From assembly GCF_015291745.1 (NCBI RefSeq), contig NZ_CP030059.1, positions 3,747,501 through 3,811,500 on the forward strand: a stretch of 64,000 bases of DNA, given 5' to 3'. Each line of letters starts with the position of its first letter. Position 1 is the stretch's first letter. The DNA is from Bradyrhizobium sp. CCBAU 53351 (lineage in GTDB: Bacteria > Pseudomonadota > Alphaproteobacteria > Rhizobiales > Xanthobacteraceae). The notes under the pieces were generated by a model, which made no database searches, was not told where the DNA came from, and saw only the letters and a list, made by a program, of their open reading frames with translations. A program made the translations under genes and the position numbers. Positions 18,327 through 25,574 of this stretch are shown piece by piece.

Positions 18327-18953
18327 ATGAGCGAGCATCATCACGACCACGATCACGACCATTCCGAGCTGTCGGAGACCGAGCTGCGCGTCCGCGCGCT
18401 CGAGACGATTCTGACCGAAAAGGGGTATGTCGAGCCGGCCGCGCTCGACGCCATCATCCAGGCCTACGAGACCAAGATCGGCCCGCACAACGGCGCGCGC
18501 GTCGTCGCCAAGGCCTGGAGCGATCCGGCGTTCAAGAAGGCGCTGCTGGAGGACGGCTCGAAGGCGATCGGCACGCTCGGCCATGTCAGCCGCGTCGGCG
18601 ATCATCTCGTCGTGGTCGAGAACACGCCTGGGCGACACAACATGGTCGTGTGCACGCTGTGCTCCTGCTATCCCTGGGAAATGCTGGGGCTGCCGCCGGT
18701 CTGGTACAAGGCCGCGCCCTACCGCTCGCGCGCCGTGAAGGACCCACGCGGCGTGCTCGCCGATTTCGACGTCACCCTGCCCAAGGACATGGAGATCCAG
18801 GTCTGGGATTCCACCGCCGAGACGCGCTTCCTGGTGCTGCCGATGCGCCCCGAGGGCACCGAGGGCTGGAGCGAAGAACAACTCGCCGAGCTCGTCACGC
18901 GCGATTCCATGATCGGCACGGGCTTTCCCAGGACGCCGGGAGCGCGGTCGTGA
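18327..18953 (+). CDS. nthA: Nitrile hydratase alpha subunit, cobalt type
   Basis: 208 residues. Hydrates nitriles to amides as an alpha-beta heterodimer. The metal site is VCTLCSC (Cys109, Cys112, Cys114), whose Thr at the second position marks the Co(III) class, as opposed to CSLCSC in iron enzymes; two Cys become sulfenic/sulfinic acids. The start ATG at 18327 is chosen because upstream in-frame residues are non-domain. Unusual is the N-terminal HHHDHDHDH run directly after Met-Ser-Glu, a likely metal-binding tail. GTGA overlap with the beta subunit gene. Confidence 0.96.
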   Translation: MSEHHHDHDHDHSELSETELRVRALETILTEKGYVEPAALDAIIQAYETKIGPHNGARVVAKAWSDPAFKKALLEDGSKAIGTLGHVSRVGDHLVVVENTPGRHNMVVCTLCSCYPWEMLGLPPVWYKAAPYRSRAVKDPRGVLADFDVTLPKDMEIQVWDSTAETRFLVLPMRPEGTEGWSEEQLAELVTRDSMIGTGFPRTPGARS

Positions 18954-19609
18954 ACGGCGTGCACGACATGGGCGGCATGGACGGCTTCGGCAAGGTCGAG
19001 GCTGAGCCGAACGAGCCTGTCTTCCACGAGGAATGGGAGTCCCGCGTCCTCGCCATGGTACGCGCGATGGGCGCGGCCGGCGCCTTCAACATCGACACCT
19101 CGCGCTTCTACCGCGAGACGCTGCCGCCAGACGTGTATCTGTCGAGCTCCTATTACAAGAAATGGTTTCTCGGGCTCGAGGAGATGCTGATCGAGAAGGG
19201 CTACCTCACGAGGGAGGAGGTCGCCGCCGGCCATGCGATGCAGCCCGCAAAGGCGCTCAAGCACGGCAAGTTCGACCTCACGCAGGTCGAGCGCATCATG
19301 GTCCGCGGCAAGTTCGCCCGCCCTGCCCCAGCGCCCGCGAAATTCGAGATCGGCGATCGCGTACGCGCCAAGAACATCCATCCGACCACGCACACGCGGC
19401 TGCCCCGCTATGTGCGCGGCCATGTCGGAATCGTCGAGCTGAACCATGGCTGCCACGTGTTTCCGGATACGGCGGCGATGGAGCGCGGCGAGCATCCGCA
19501 ATGGCTTTACACGGTCGTGTTCGAAGCCCGCGACCTCTGGGGCGATGACGGCGATCCCACGCTGAGGGTCTCGATCGACGCCTTCGAGCCCTATCTGGAC
19601 CCGGCGTGA
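18950..19609 (+). CDS. nthB: Nitrile hydratase beta subunit
   Basis: 219 residues from a GTG that overlaps the alpha stop (GTGA). The start reads [16 protein letters not shown], the canonical beta-subunit N-terminus, and the C-terminal half has the SH3-like barrel segment [21 protein letters not shown] and [21 protein letters not shown], typical of the family. Two Arg residues of the beta subunit that contact the modified Cys of alpha should be those in RFYRE and TRLPRYVRG, by analogy. It forms the active heterodimer with the preceding gene. Confidence 0.95.
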   Translation: MNGVHDMGGMDGFGKVEAEPNEPVFHEEWESRVLAMVRAMGAAGAFNIDTSRFYRETLPPDVYLSSSYYKKWFLGLEEMLIEKGYLTREEVAAGHAMQPAKALKHGKFDLTQVERIMVRGKFARPAPAPAKFEIGDRVRAKNIHPTTHTRLPRYVRGHVGIVELNHGCHVFPDTAAMERGEHPQWLYTVVFEARDLWGDDGDPTLRVSIDAFEPYLDPA

Positions 19610-19989
19610 TGAGCAGCACGGCAGCGGCGGCCGCAACGGCCGCCATTCCGAGCATTCCGCGCGATGACGACGGCCCGGTGTTCCGCGCTCCCTGGGAGGC
19701 GCATGCGTTCGCCATGGCGTTGACACTGCACGAGCGCGGCGTGTTCACCTGGCCGGAATGGGCAGCCGCCTTGGCTTCCGAGATCAAGCGCGCGCAGGCG
19801 GCCGGCGATCCCGATACGGGCGAGACCTACTATCTGCACTGGCTCGCCACGCTGGAGGGCCTCGTCTCAAGCAAAGGCGTCGCATCCGTGGAGACGCTGC
19901 ACCGCTATCGCGATGCCTGGGACCACGCGGCGGACCGCACGCCGCACGGCAAGCCGATCGAGCTGAGGCCGGAGGATTTTACAGGGTAG
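19606..19989 (+). CDS. Nitrile hydratase activator/accessory protein
   Basis: 127 residues (GTG 19606, or ATG 19609, both overlapping the beta stop). It matches small activators of cobalt nitrile hydratases (p14K/NhlE-like), which share a fold with the beta subunit N-terminus and carry the alpha subunit during self-subunit swapping to load oxidised cobalt. Seen: PVFRAPWEAHAFAMALTLHE, GVFTWPEWAAALASEI and YYLHWLATLEGLV, the family's three conserved helices. Position as third gene directly after beta is the usual one. Confidence 0.88.
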   Translation: MMSSTAAAAATAAIPSIPRDDDGPVFRAPWEAHAFAMALTLHERGVFTWPEWAAALASEIKRAQAAGDPDTGETYYLHWLATLEGLVSSKGVASVETLHRYRDAWDHAADRTPHGKPIELRPEDFTG

Positions 19990-20031
19990 TCGGTTCGGGC
20001 GTGGCGCGAGCGCTGCTTCCTCGACCACAGC

Positions 20032-20132
20032 TGTCATCACCCGCGAAGGCGGGTGATCCAGTATTCCAGAGACGCTTGTGGGATGCGGAGAGCCGCGGCG
20101 TACTGGATTCCCCGCCTTCGCGGAGAATGACA
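20032..20132. repeat. Long imperfect palindrome (dispersed repeat, type A)
   Basis: Two arms of about 32 bases pair end to end: TGTCATCACCCGCGAAGGCG on the left and its near complement closing at AGAATGACA on the right, with a ~37-base middle. The GCGAAGGCGG core is itself nearly palindromic within each arm. It sits between two convergent genes (activator and queC), where the transcript hairpin could work as a two-way terminator. The sequence type is common in Bradyrhizobium intergenic DNA, as I remember it. Confidence 0.75.
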
Positions 20133-20150
20133 GTGAGGATCGGAGCGCCA

Positions 20151-20864
20151 TCAGCGCCCCGCCGCAAACTCCCGCCACCCCTTCGCCCGCAGGCTGCACG
20201 CCGGGCATTCGCCGCAGCCATAGCCCCACTCGTGCCGCGCGCCGCGCGTCCCGAGATAGCAGGTGTGCGACTGCTCGCGGATCAGGTCGACCAGCCCGTC
20301 GCCGCCGAGATCCTGCGCCAGTTGCCACGTTGCGGCCTTGTCGATCCACATCAGCGGTGTATGCAGCTCGAACTTGCGCGCCATGCCGAGCGACAGCGCC
20401 GCCTGCATGGCGCGGATGGTCTCGTCGCGGCAATCGGGATAGCCGGAATAATCCGTCTCGCACATGCCGCCGACGATGTGGGTGATGCCCCGGCGATACG
20501 CCAGCGCCGCAGCAAACGTCAGAAACACCAGATTGCGGCCCGGCACGAAAGTGTTCGGCAACCCGTCGGCACCCATCGCGATGGCGACATCGCGCGTCAG
20601 CGCCGTCTCGGACACGGCCGCCAGCGTCGGGATCGACAGCGTATGGTTCTCGCCGAGCTTTGCGGCCCAGTCCGCGCGGAGCGCCTTCACGCCGTCGAAT
20701 AGCCGTTCGCGGCAATCGAGCTCGACGGCGTGGCGCTGGCCGTAGTCGAACCCCAGCGTCTCCACCCGCGCAAAGCGACTCAGCGCCCAGGCGAGGCAGG
20801 TGGTGGAATCCTGGCCGCCGGAGAACAGCACCAAAGCGGTTTGTGATGAAAATGCGTCGCTCAT
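20151..20864 (-). CDS. queC: QueC, 7-cyano-7-deazaguanine synthase
   Basis: 237 residues from the ATG at 20864. Converts 7-carboxy-7-deazaguanine to preQ0 with ATP and ammonia, for queuosine in tRNA. Seen: the PP-loop ATP motif [18 protein letters not shown], the conserved [18 protein letters not shown] segment, and the zinc-binding Cys cluster at the C-terminus (C-x6-7-CGECPAC with an earlier Cys in HTCYLG). The longer open frame to 21047 covers the mazG leader and is rejected. Divergent from mazG. Confidence 0.96.
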   Translation of the reverse strand: MSDAFSSQTALVLFSGGQDSTTCLAWALSRFARVETLGFDYGQRHAVELDCRERLFDGVKALRADWAAKLGENHTLSIPTLAAVSETALTRDVAIAMGADGLPNTFVPGRNLVFLTFAAALAYRRGITHIVGGMCETDYSGYPDCRDETIRAMQAALSLGMARKFELHTPLMWIDKAATWQLAQDLGGDGLVDLIREQSHTCYLGTRGARHEWGYGCGECPACSLRAKGWREFAAGR

Positions 20865-20991
20865 GGCCCGCGCTTTAGCACTGTGGAACGTCTCAGCCAA
20901 TCGGTGGAAATCGGCCTGTTCCGCCGCGCCCGGCTGGGAACGGCGCCCTGCTTTTGGCATAAGGTTTCGGAGCCAGGAGAGACGCCCCGCA

Positions 20992-21810
20992 ATGACCCCT
21001 TCCCGCGACATTTCCCGCCTGATCGAGATCATGGCGGCGCTGCGCACGCCGGTGACCGGCTGCCCCTGGGACCTCGAGCAGAATTTTGCGACGATCGCGC
21101 CCTACACGATCGAGGAAGCCTATGAGGTGGTGGAGGCCATCACCCGCGGCGATCTCGACGATTTGCGCGAGGAGCTCGGCGATCTGCTGCTGCAGGTCGT
21201 GTTCCACGCCCAGATGGCGTCGGAGCAGAATGCGTTTGCTTTTGGAGACGTCGTCGAGGCCATCACGCGAAAAATGATCCGGCGTCACCCGCACGTCTTC
21301 GCCGACAAGGATGGCAATCTCGCCTCGCATCACGTCAAGGAAGTCTGGGATCGCATCAAGGCCGAAGAGAAAGCCGAGCGCGCCGCGCGCCGCCCGCCGG
21401 AGGACGTGCCGGCGCACAGATCGCTGCTGTCGGGCGTCAAGGCCGGCCAGCCGGCGCTGACCCGCGCCATGGAGCTGCAGCGCAAGGCCTCCACCGTCGG
21501 CTTCGACTGGAATGACCCGCGCGCGGTGCTGGCGAAGATCCGTGAGGAAGCGGACGAGATCGAGGCCGCGCTCGACCGTGGCGACAGGCAGGAGATCGCG
21601 GAGGAGACCGGCGATCTGATGTTCGCGCTGGTCAACCTCGCCCGCCATGTCGACGCGGACCCGGAAAGCGCCCTGCGCGCGACAAACGCCAAGTTCGAAA
21701 GGCGCTTTGCCTATATCGAGCGCGCGCTGGAGACGCAGGGACGCACCCTCGGGCAGGCATCGCTGACGGAGATGGATGCGCTATGGAATGAAGCGAAGAC
21801 GGCGACGTGA
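20992..21810 (+). CDS. mazG: MazG, nucleoside triphosphate pyrophosphohydrolase
   Basis: 272 residues from the ATG at 20992, preceded by an AGGAGAG ribosome binding site. Hydrolyses dNTPs/NTPs to monophosphates and pyrophosphate, a house-cleaning role. Two MazG domains: the first shows [27 protein letters not shown], then [16 protein letters not shown] with the EExxD metal pattern; the second has EADEIEAAL and [16 protein letters not shown]. Length agrees with E. coli MazG. Reads away from queC; the GNAT gene follows 13 bases later. Confidence 0.96.
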   Translation: MTPSRDISRLIEIMAALRTPVTGCPWDLEQNFATIAPYTIEEAYEVVEAITRGDLDDLREELGDLLLQVVFHAQMASEQNAFAFGDVVEAITRKMIRRHPHVFADKDGNLASHHVKEVWDRIKAEEKAERAARRPPEDVPAHRSLLSGVKAGQPALTRAMELQRKASTVGFDWNDPRAVLAKIREEADEIEAALDRGDRQEIAEETGDLMFALVNLARHVDADPESALRATNAKFERRFAYIERALETQGRTLGQASLTEMDALWNEAKTAT

Positions 21811-21823
21811 TGGAAGGCATGCC

Positions 21824-22282
21824 ATGGAAATCAGGCAAGACGATCCGAAGGCGCGACATGTGGCCGATTTGTTGGCGCATCACCTGGAAGAGCTCCGCAG
21901 CGTCATGGGCGAGCATGCGCAGGCGCTCGATGCAAGCGGCTTGTCGGCTCCGACTGTGACGTTCTGGACGGCCTGGCAGAACGATGCGCTGGCTGGCTTC
22001 GGTGCGCTGAAGCAATTGGACGAGATGCACGGCGAAGTGAAGTCGATGCGGGCCGCGCCCACCACGCGCGGGACCGGGGTCGGTCGCGCAATCCTGCTCC
22101 ACATCGTTGCAGAGGCCCGCAAGCGAGGCTATGCGCGTCTCAGCCTGGAAACCGGCACGGCGTCGCTTCATGCGCCGGCCGTTTCACTCTATCGTAGCGT
22201 CGGCTTCGCAAATTGCGGACCGTTTGCCGATTATCAGGCGAGCCCGCATAACCAGTTCATGAGCCTCGACCTCGCAAATTGA
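21824..22282 (+). CDS. GNAT-family N-acetyltransferase
   Basis: 152 residues from the ATG at 21824 (13 bases after mazG). The acetyl-CoA binding loop is RAAPTTRGTGVGRAILLHIV, with the R/Q-x-x-G-x-G/A pattern as R-G-T-G-V-G-R, followed by LSLETGTASLHAPAVSLYRSVGF, the typical C-terminal beta-bulge and Tyr region. Closest by eye to the YafP/putative acetyltransferases of rhizobia. Target unknown. Confidence 0.87.
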   Translation: MEIRQDDPKARHVADLLAHHLEELRSVMGEHAQALDASGLSAPTVTFWTAWQNDALAGFGALKQLDEMHGEVKSMRAAPTTRGTGVGRAILLHIVAEARKRGYARLSLETGTASLHAPAVSLYRSVGFANCGPFADYQASPHNQFMSLDLAN

Positions 22283-22294
22283 TCGGATCGTAGC

Positions 22295-23677
22295 TCAGGC
22301 CGACAGGCGCGGCACGGCATCGAACCTCGACACCACGATGTCCCGCTTGGTCTCGTCCACGCGCACGGTCATGTCGAAGCGGCCGTCGTGCAGCTCTTTC
22401 GACAGCACCTCGGCATTGCGATGCAGCCAGCTGATGCCGGCGCCGTCGGCGGCGTCGATGGAGAGGTCGAGGGTGGTGCGCTTTGCGGCAAGGCGTTCCT
22501 CGATCGCGGCGAGCAATGCGTCGACGCCCTCGCCCGACACCGCCGAGACCAGCATGGCCGGATGATCCTCCGGCCGGCGTGCGGCGATGTTCAAGAGCTC
22601 TTCGCGCTGCTCGGCATCGTAACGGTCGATCTTGTTCCAGACCTCGATGATGCGGCCGGAGTCGTCTGGGTTGATGCCGAGTTGGCGCAGCACTGCGTCG
22701 ACGTCGCTCTGCTGGGCCTCGGCATCTTCATGCGAGATGTCGCGCACGTGGAGAATGACGTCGGCTTCCAGCACCTCCTCCAGCGTGGCACGGAAGGCGG
22801 CAACGAGTTGCGTCGGCAGATTGGAGATGAAACCGACCGTATCCGACAGCATCGCCTTGCCGCCATGCGGCAGGTTGAGCGCGCGCAAGGTGGGATCGAG
22901 CGTCGCGAACAGCATGTCGGCCGCCTGCACGTCGGCGCGGGTCAGGCGATTGAACAGCGTCGACTTGCCGGCATTGGTGTAGCCCACCAGCGCAACGACG
23001 CGGTACGGCACGCGCTGACGGCCCGCGCGATGCAGCCGCCGCGTCGCCTGCACCTTCTTCAGTTCGCTCTCGAGCTTGGAGATGCGCTCCTGGATCAGGC
23101 GGCGGTCTGCTTCGATCTGCGTCTCACCGGGGCCGCCCATGAAACCGAAGCCGCCGCGCTGGCGCTCCAGATGGGTCCATGAGCGCACCAGGCGCGAGCG
23201 CTGATAGTTGAGATGGGCGAGCTCGACCTGGAGCGAGCCCTCCTTGGTCTTGGCGCGGCGGCCGAAGATCTCCAGAATGAGCCCGGTGCGGTCCAGCACC
23301 TTGGCGTGCAGTTCTTTTTCGAGATTGCGCTGCTGGATCGGCGCCAGCGCGCAATCCATCACAACCAGCTCGACATCGAGGGTCTTGATCAGGCCGGCGA
23401 TCTCCTCGACCTTGCCCTTGCCGATATAGGTGGCGGGGCGGATCTGGCTGACCGGCGCGATGATGGCGTCGGCAACGACGAGATCGATCGCACGCGCGAG
23501 GCCCGCGGCTTCATCGAGCCGGGCCTCGGCGTCGCGCTGAACATGACTCTCTGATTGCGCGTCGGCACCGCCCGCGCGCACACGCAAGTAGGGGCCGATG
23601 ACAAGCACCCGCCCCGTTTGCTTAGCCCCTGCCGACCGCGGACGGTCGGCATCCCCGTCGAAATTCCGGGGTTCCAA
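22295..23677 (-). CDS. hflX: HflX, ribosome-associated GTPase
   Basis: 460 residues. HflX splits or rescues stalled 70S ribosomes, chiefly under stress. N-terminal HflX domain (residues ~50-200) with AHLNYQRSRLVRSWTHLERQ and FGFMGGPGETQIE, then the GTPase domain: G1 GYTNAGKST, G3 DTVGFISNLP, G4 NKID. Start ATG at 23677 opens MEPRNFDGDADRP; a TTG/ATG further in is possible because the N-terminal ~20 residues are variable in the family. It follows hfq by 11 bases, the same order as in many proteobacteria. Confidence 0.95.
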   Translation of the reverse strand: MEPRNFDGDADRPRSAGAKQTGRVLVIGPYLRVRAGGADAQSESHVQRDAEARLDEAAGLARAIDLVVADAIIAPVSQIRPATYIGKGKVEEIAGLIKTLDVELVVMDCALAPIQQRNLEKELHAKVLDRTGLILEIFGRRAKTKEGSLQVELAHLNYQRSRLVRSWTHLERQRGGFGFMGGPGETQIEADRRLIQERISKLESELKKVQATRRLHRAGRQRVPYRVVALVGYTNAGKSTLFNRLTRADVQAADMLFATLDPTLRALNLPHGGKAMLSDTVGFISNLPTQLVAAFRATLEEVLEADVILHVRDISHEDAEAQQSDVDAVLRQLGINPDDSGRIIEVWNKIDRYDAEQREELLNIAARRPEDHPAMLVSAVSGEGVDALLAAIEERLAAKRTTLDLSIDAADGAGISWLHRNAEVLSKELHDGRFDMTVRVDETKRDIVVSRFDAVPRLSA

Positions 23678-23688
23678 TCAGATCACTC

Positions 23689-23937
23689 TCAAGCCGGCTG
23701 ATCCTCGCCGCCTTCGAACAGCTGGATCGGAGCACCCGGCATGATGGTCGAGATCGCATGCTTGTAGACGAGCTGCGAATGACCGTCGCGCCGAAGCAGC
23801 AAACAGAAATTGTCGAACCAGGTCACGATGCCCTGGAGCTTCACTCCGTTGACCAGAAAGATCGTCAGTGGCGTCTTGGTTTTGCGAACGTGATTAAGGA
23901 AGGTGTCCTGCAGGTTTTGTGCGCGGTCTGCCGCCAT
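23689..23937 (-). CDS. hfq: Hfq, RNA chaperone
   Basis: 82 residues, the normal length for alphaproteobacterial Hfq. Sm1 motif [41 protein letters not shown] with the KH pair of the proximal-face U-binding pocket; Sm2 is the YKHAISTI strand. Works as a hexamer that pairs small RNAs with mRNAs; in rhizobia it is also needed for nitrogenase gene expression (nrfA). Start ATG is preceded by an A/G-rich leader. In an apparent operon with hflX. Confidence 0.97.
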   Translation of the reverse strand: MAADRAQNLQDTFLNHVRKTKTPLTIFLVNGVKLQGIVTWFDNFCLLLRRDGHSQLVYKHAISTIMPGAPIQLFEGGEDQPA

Positions 23938-23971
23938 TGTTTTTTTCTCGCTTTGAGTTTCTTTTTATTGC
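23938..23971 (-). promoter_or_regulatory. A-rich hfq leader, possible Hfq self-binding site
   Basis: Read on the minus strand, the 34 bases just before the hfq ATG are A-rich with runs AATAAAAAG and AGAAAAAAAC. Repeats of A-purine-N are the known recognition signal of the distal face of Hfq, and self-repression is known for hfq in other bacteria, so a self-binding site is plausible. The reading is inference. Confidence 0.35.
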
Positions 23972-24186
23972 GCCGGTTGCGACCCTCTTTGTGAGGTTCG
24001 GGGCCTCTCCCGGTTGCCGTTCCCTCATGAGATCCCCCTCGGAAGGAACAGCTGTGCGATTAGAGGACAGGTGGACCTATTAGGCAAGCCGCTTCACGCG
24101 GCAAGGCACGTCCTATTGCCCCGAAAAACTACGGAAATCGATGATTTTCCTGACCTATCCCAGAGCCGTAAACACAGCACTCGGCG

Positions 24187-25557
24187 TTAGCCGACACCGA
24201 GCGCCTTCAGCTTTCGATGCAGCGCCGACCGTTCCATGCCAACGAACTCGGCCGTGCGAGAAATATTTCCTGAAAAACGGCTGATCTGTGCAATCAAATA
24301 GTCGCGCTCGAACACTTCGCGTGCCTCACGCAGCGGCAGGCCCATGATGTGCTCGCCGTTGTTGCTGGTCGGCATCGCCGGCACCATGGAGCCGACGTCC
24401 TGCGGCAGCATGTCGGCCGTGATGATGACCTCGGGCCCGCCCGCCGCCAGAATCATGACTCTCTCAACGTTGTTGCGGAGCTGGCGCACATTGCCCGGCC
24501 AGACATGCGATTGCAGCACCGCCATCGCGTCCTGCCCGATCTGCCGCTTGGGCAGACCGCTGCCGGCCGAGATCTGCTCCATGAAATAGTCGATCAATTC
24601 CGGGATGTCCTCGCGCCGTTCCGAGAGCGCGGGCACGCGGATCGGCACCACCGAAAGCCGGTGATAGAGATCCTCGCGGAAGTGGCCGGCCGCGATCTCT
24701 TCTTCGAGATTGCGCGCGGTCGACGAGATGATGCGCACGTCGACCTGCACCTTGGCCGTGCCGCCGACGCGCTGGAATGACTGCTCCACCAGCACGCGCA
24801 GGATCTTGTTCTGGGTCTCGCGCGGCATGTCCGCGATCTCGTCGATGAACAGCGTGCCGCCATGGGCCTCTTCGAGCGCGCCCGGCTTGCGCGCGTGCTC
24901 GCCGTTGGACTGCTCGACGCCGAACAGCTCGTGCTCCATCCGCTCGGGCGTGATCGCAGCGGCGTTGATGACGACGAACGGGCCGTCGGCGCGGCCCGAG
25001 GCCGTGTGCAGCGTTCGTGCGGTCAGCTCCTTGCCGGCGCCGGCGGGGCCGACGATCAGGATGCGGCTGTTCGCCTTGGCCGCGCGCTCGATGGTCTGGC
25101 GCAGCTGGTTCATGCTGGGCGAGCGGCCGACGAGCTGGCTGGCGCTCGGCGCGAGCTGCTTGAGCTCCTTGACCTCACGCTTGAGCCGCGAGTTCTCGAG
25201 CGCTCTGGTCGCGACCAGGATCAAACGGTCGGCCTTGAACGGCTTCTCGATGAAGTCGTAGGCGCCGCGCTTGATCGCCGCGACCGCGGTCTCGATATTG
25301 CCGTGGCCCGAGATCATCACGACCGGCAAATCGGCATTGTCCTTCTTGACCTGCTCCAGCAGCTGCAAGCCATCGAGCTTGGAGCCCTGCAGCCAGATGT
25401 CGAGGAACACCAAATGCGGCCTGCGGTTGGCAATTTCAGCCAGCGCGGAGTCGCTGTCGCGCGCAGTTCGCGTGACGAAACCCTCGTCCTCGAGAATGCC
25501 CGCAACGAGATCCCGAATATCGGCCTCATCATCGACAATCAGAATTTCACTTGCCAT
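24187..25557 (-). CDS. ntrX: NtrX, response regulator
   Basis: 456 residues. Receiver domain 1-120 with the phosphoacceptor Asp53 (FLDIW) and KP at 105-106; AAA+ domain ~145-380 with Walker A GPAGAGKE (170-177) and Walker B GGTLFIDEI; a C-terminal Fis-type helix-turn-helix (ISRTAEFVGMERSALHRKL). The sigma54-contacting GAFTGA loop is absent: after HELFG the sequence runs VEQSNGEHARKPG, so it probably does not remodel sigma54 in the NtrC way. Forms a two-component pair with NtrY (start to ntrY stop 17 bases), linked to nitrogen metabolism and redox control in rhizobia. Confidence 0.95.
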   Translation of the reverse strand: MASEILIVDDEADIRDLVAGILEDEGFVTRTARDSDSALAEIANRRPHLVFLDIWLQGSKLDGLQLLEQVKKDNADLPVVMISGHGNIETAVAAIKRGAYDFIEKPFKADRLILVATRALENSRLKREVKELKQLAPSASQLVGRSPSMNQLRQTIERAAKANSRILIVGPAGAGKELTARTLHTASGRADGPFVVINAAAITPERMEHELFGVEQSNGEHARKPGALEEAHGGTLFIDEIADMPRETQNKILRVLVEQSFQRVGGTAKVQVDVRIISSTARNLEEEIAAGHFREDLYHRLSVVPIRVPALSERREDIPELIDYFMEQISAGSGLPKRQIGQDAMAVLQSHVWPGNVRQLRNNVERVMILAAGGPEVIITADMLPQDVGSMVPAMPTSNNGEHIMGLPLREAREVFERDYLIAQISRFSGNISRTAEFVGMERSALHRKLKALGVG

Positions 25558-25574
25558 GGGTCGCGCCTGTCTTG

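Noticed and set aside
24088..24102. GCCGC-TTCAC-GCGGC hairpin between hfq and ntrX
   Set aside because: Five-pair stem with no U-run in the ntrX direction; too weak to call a terminator.
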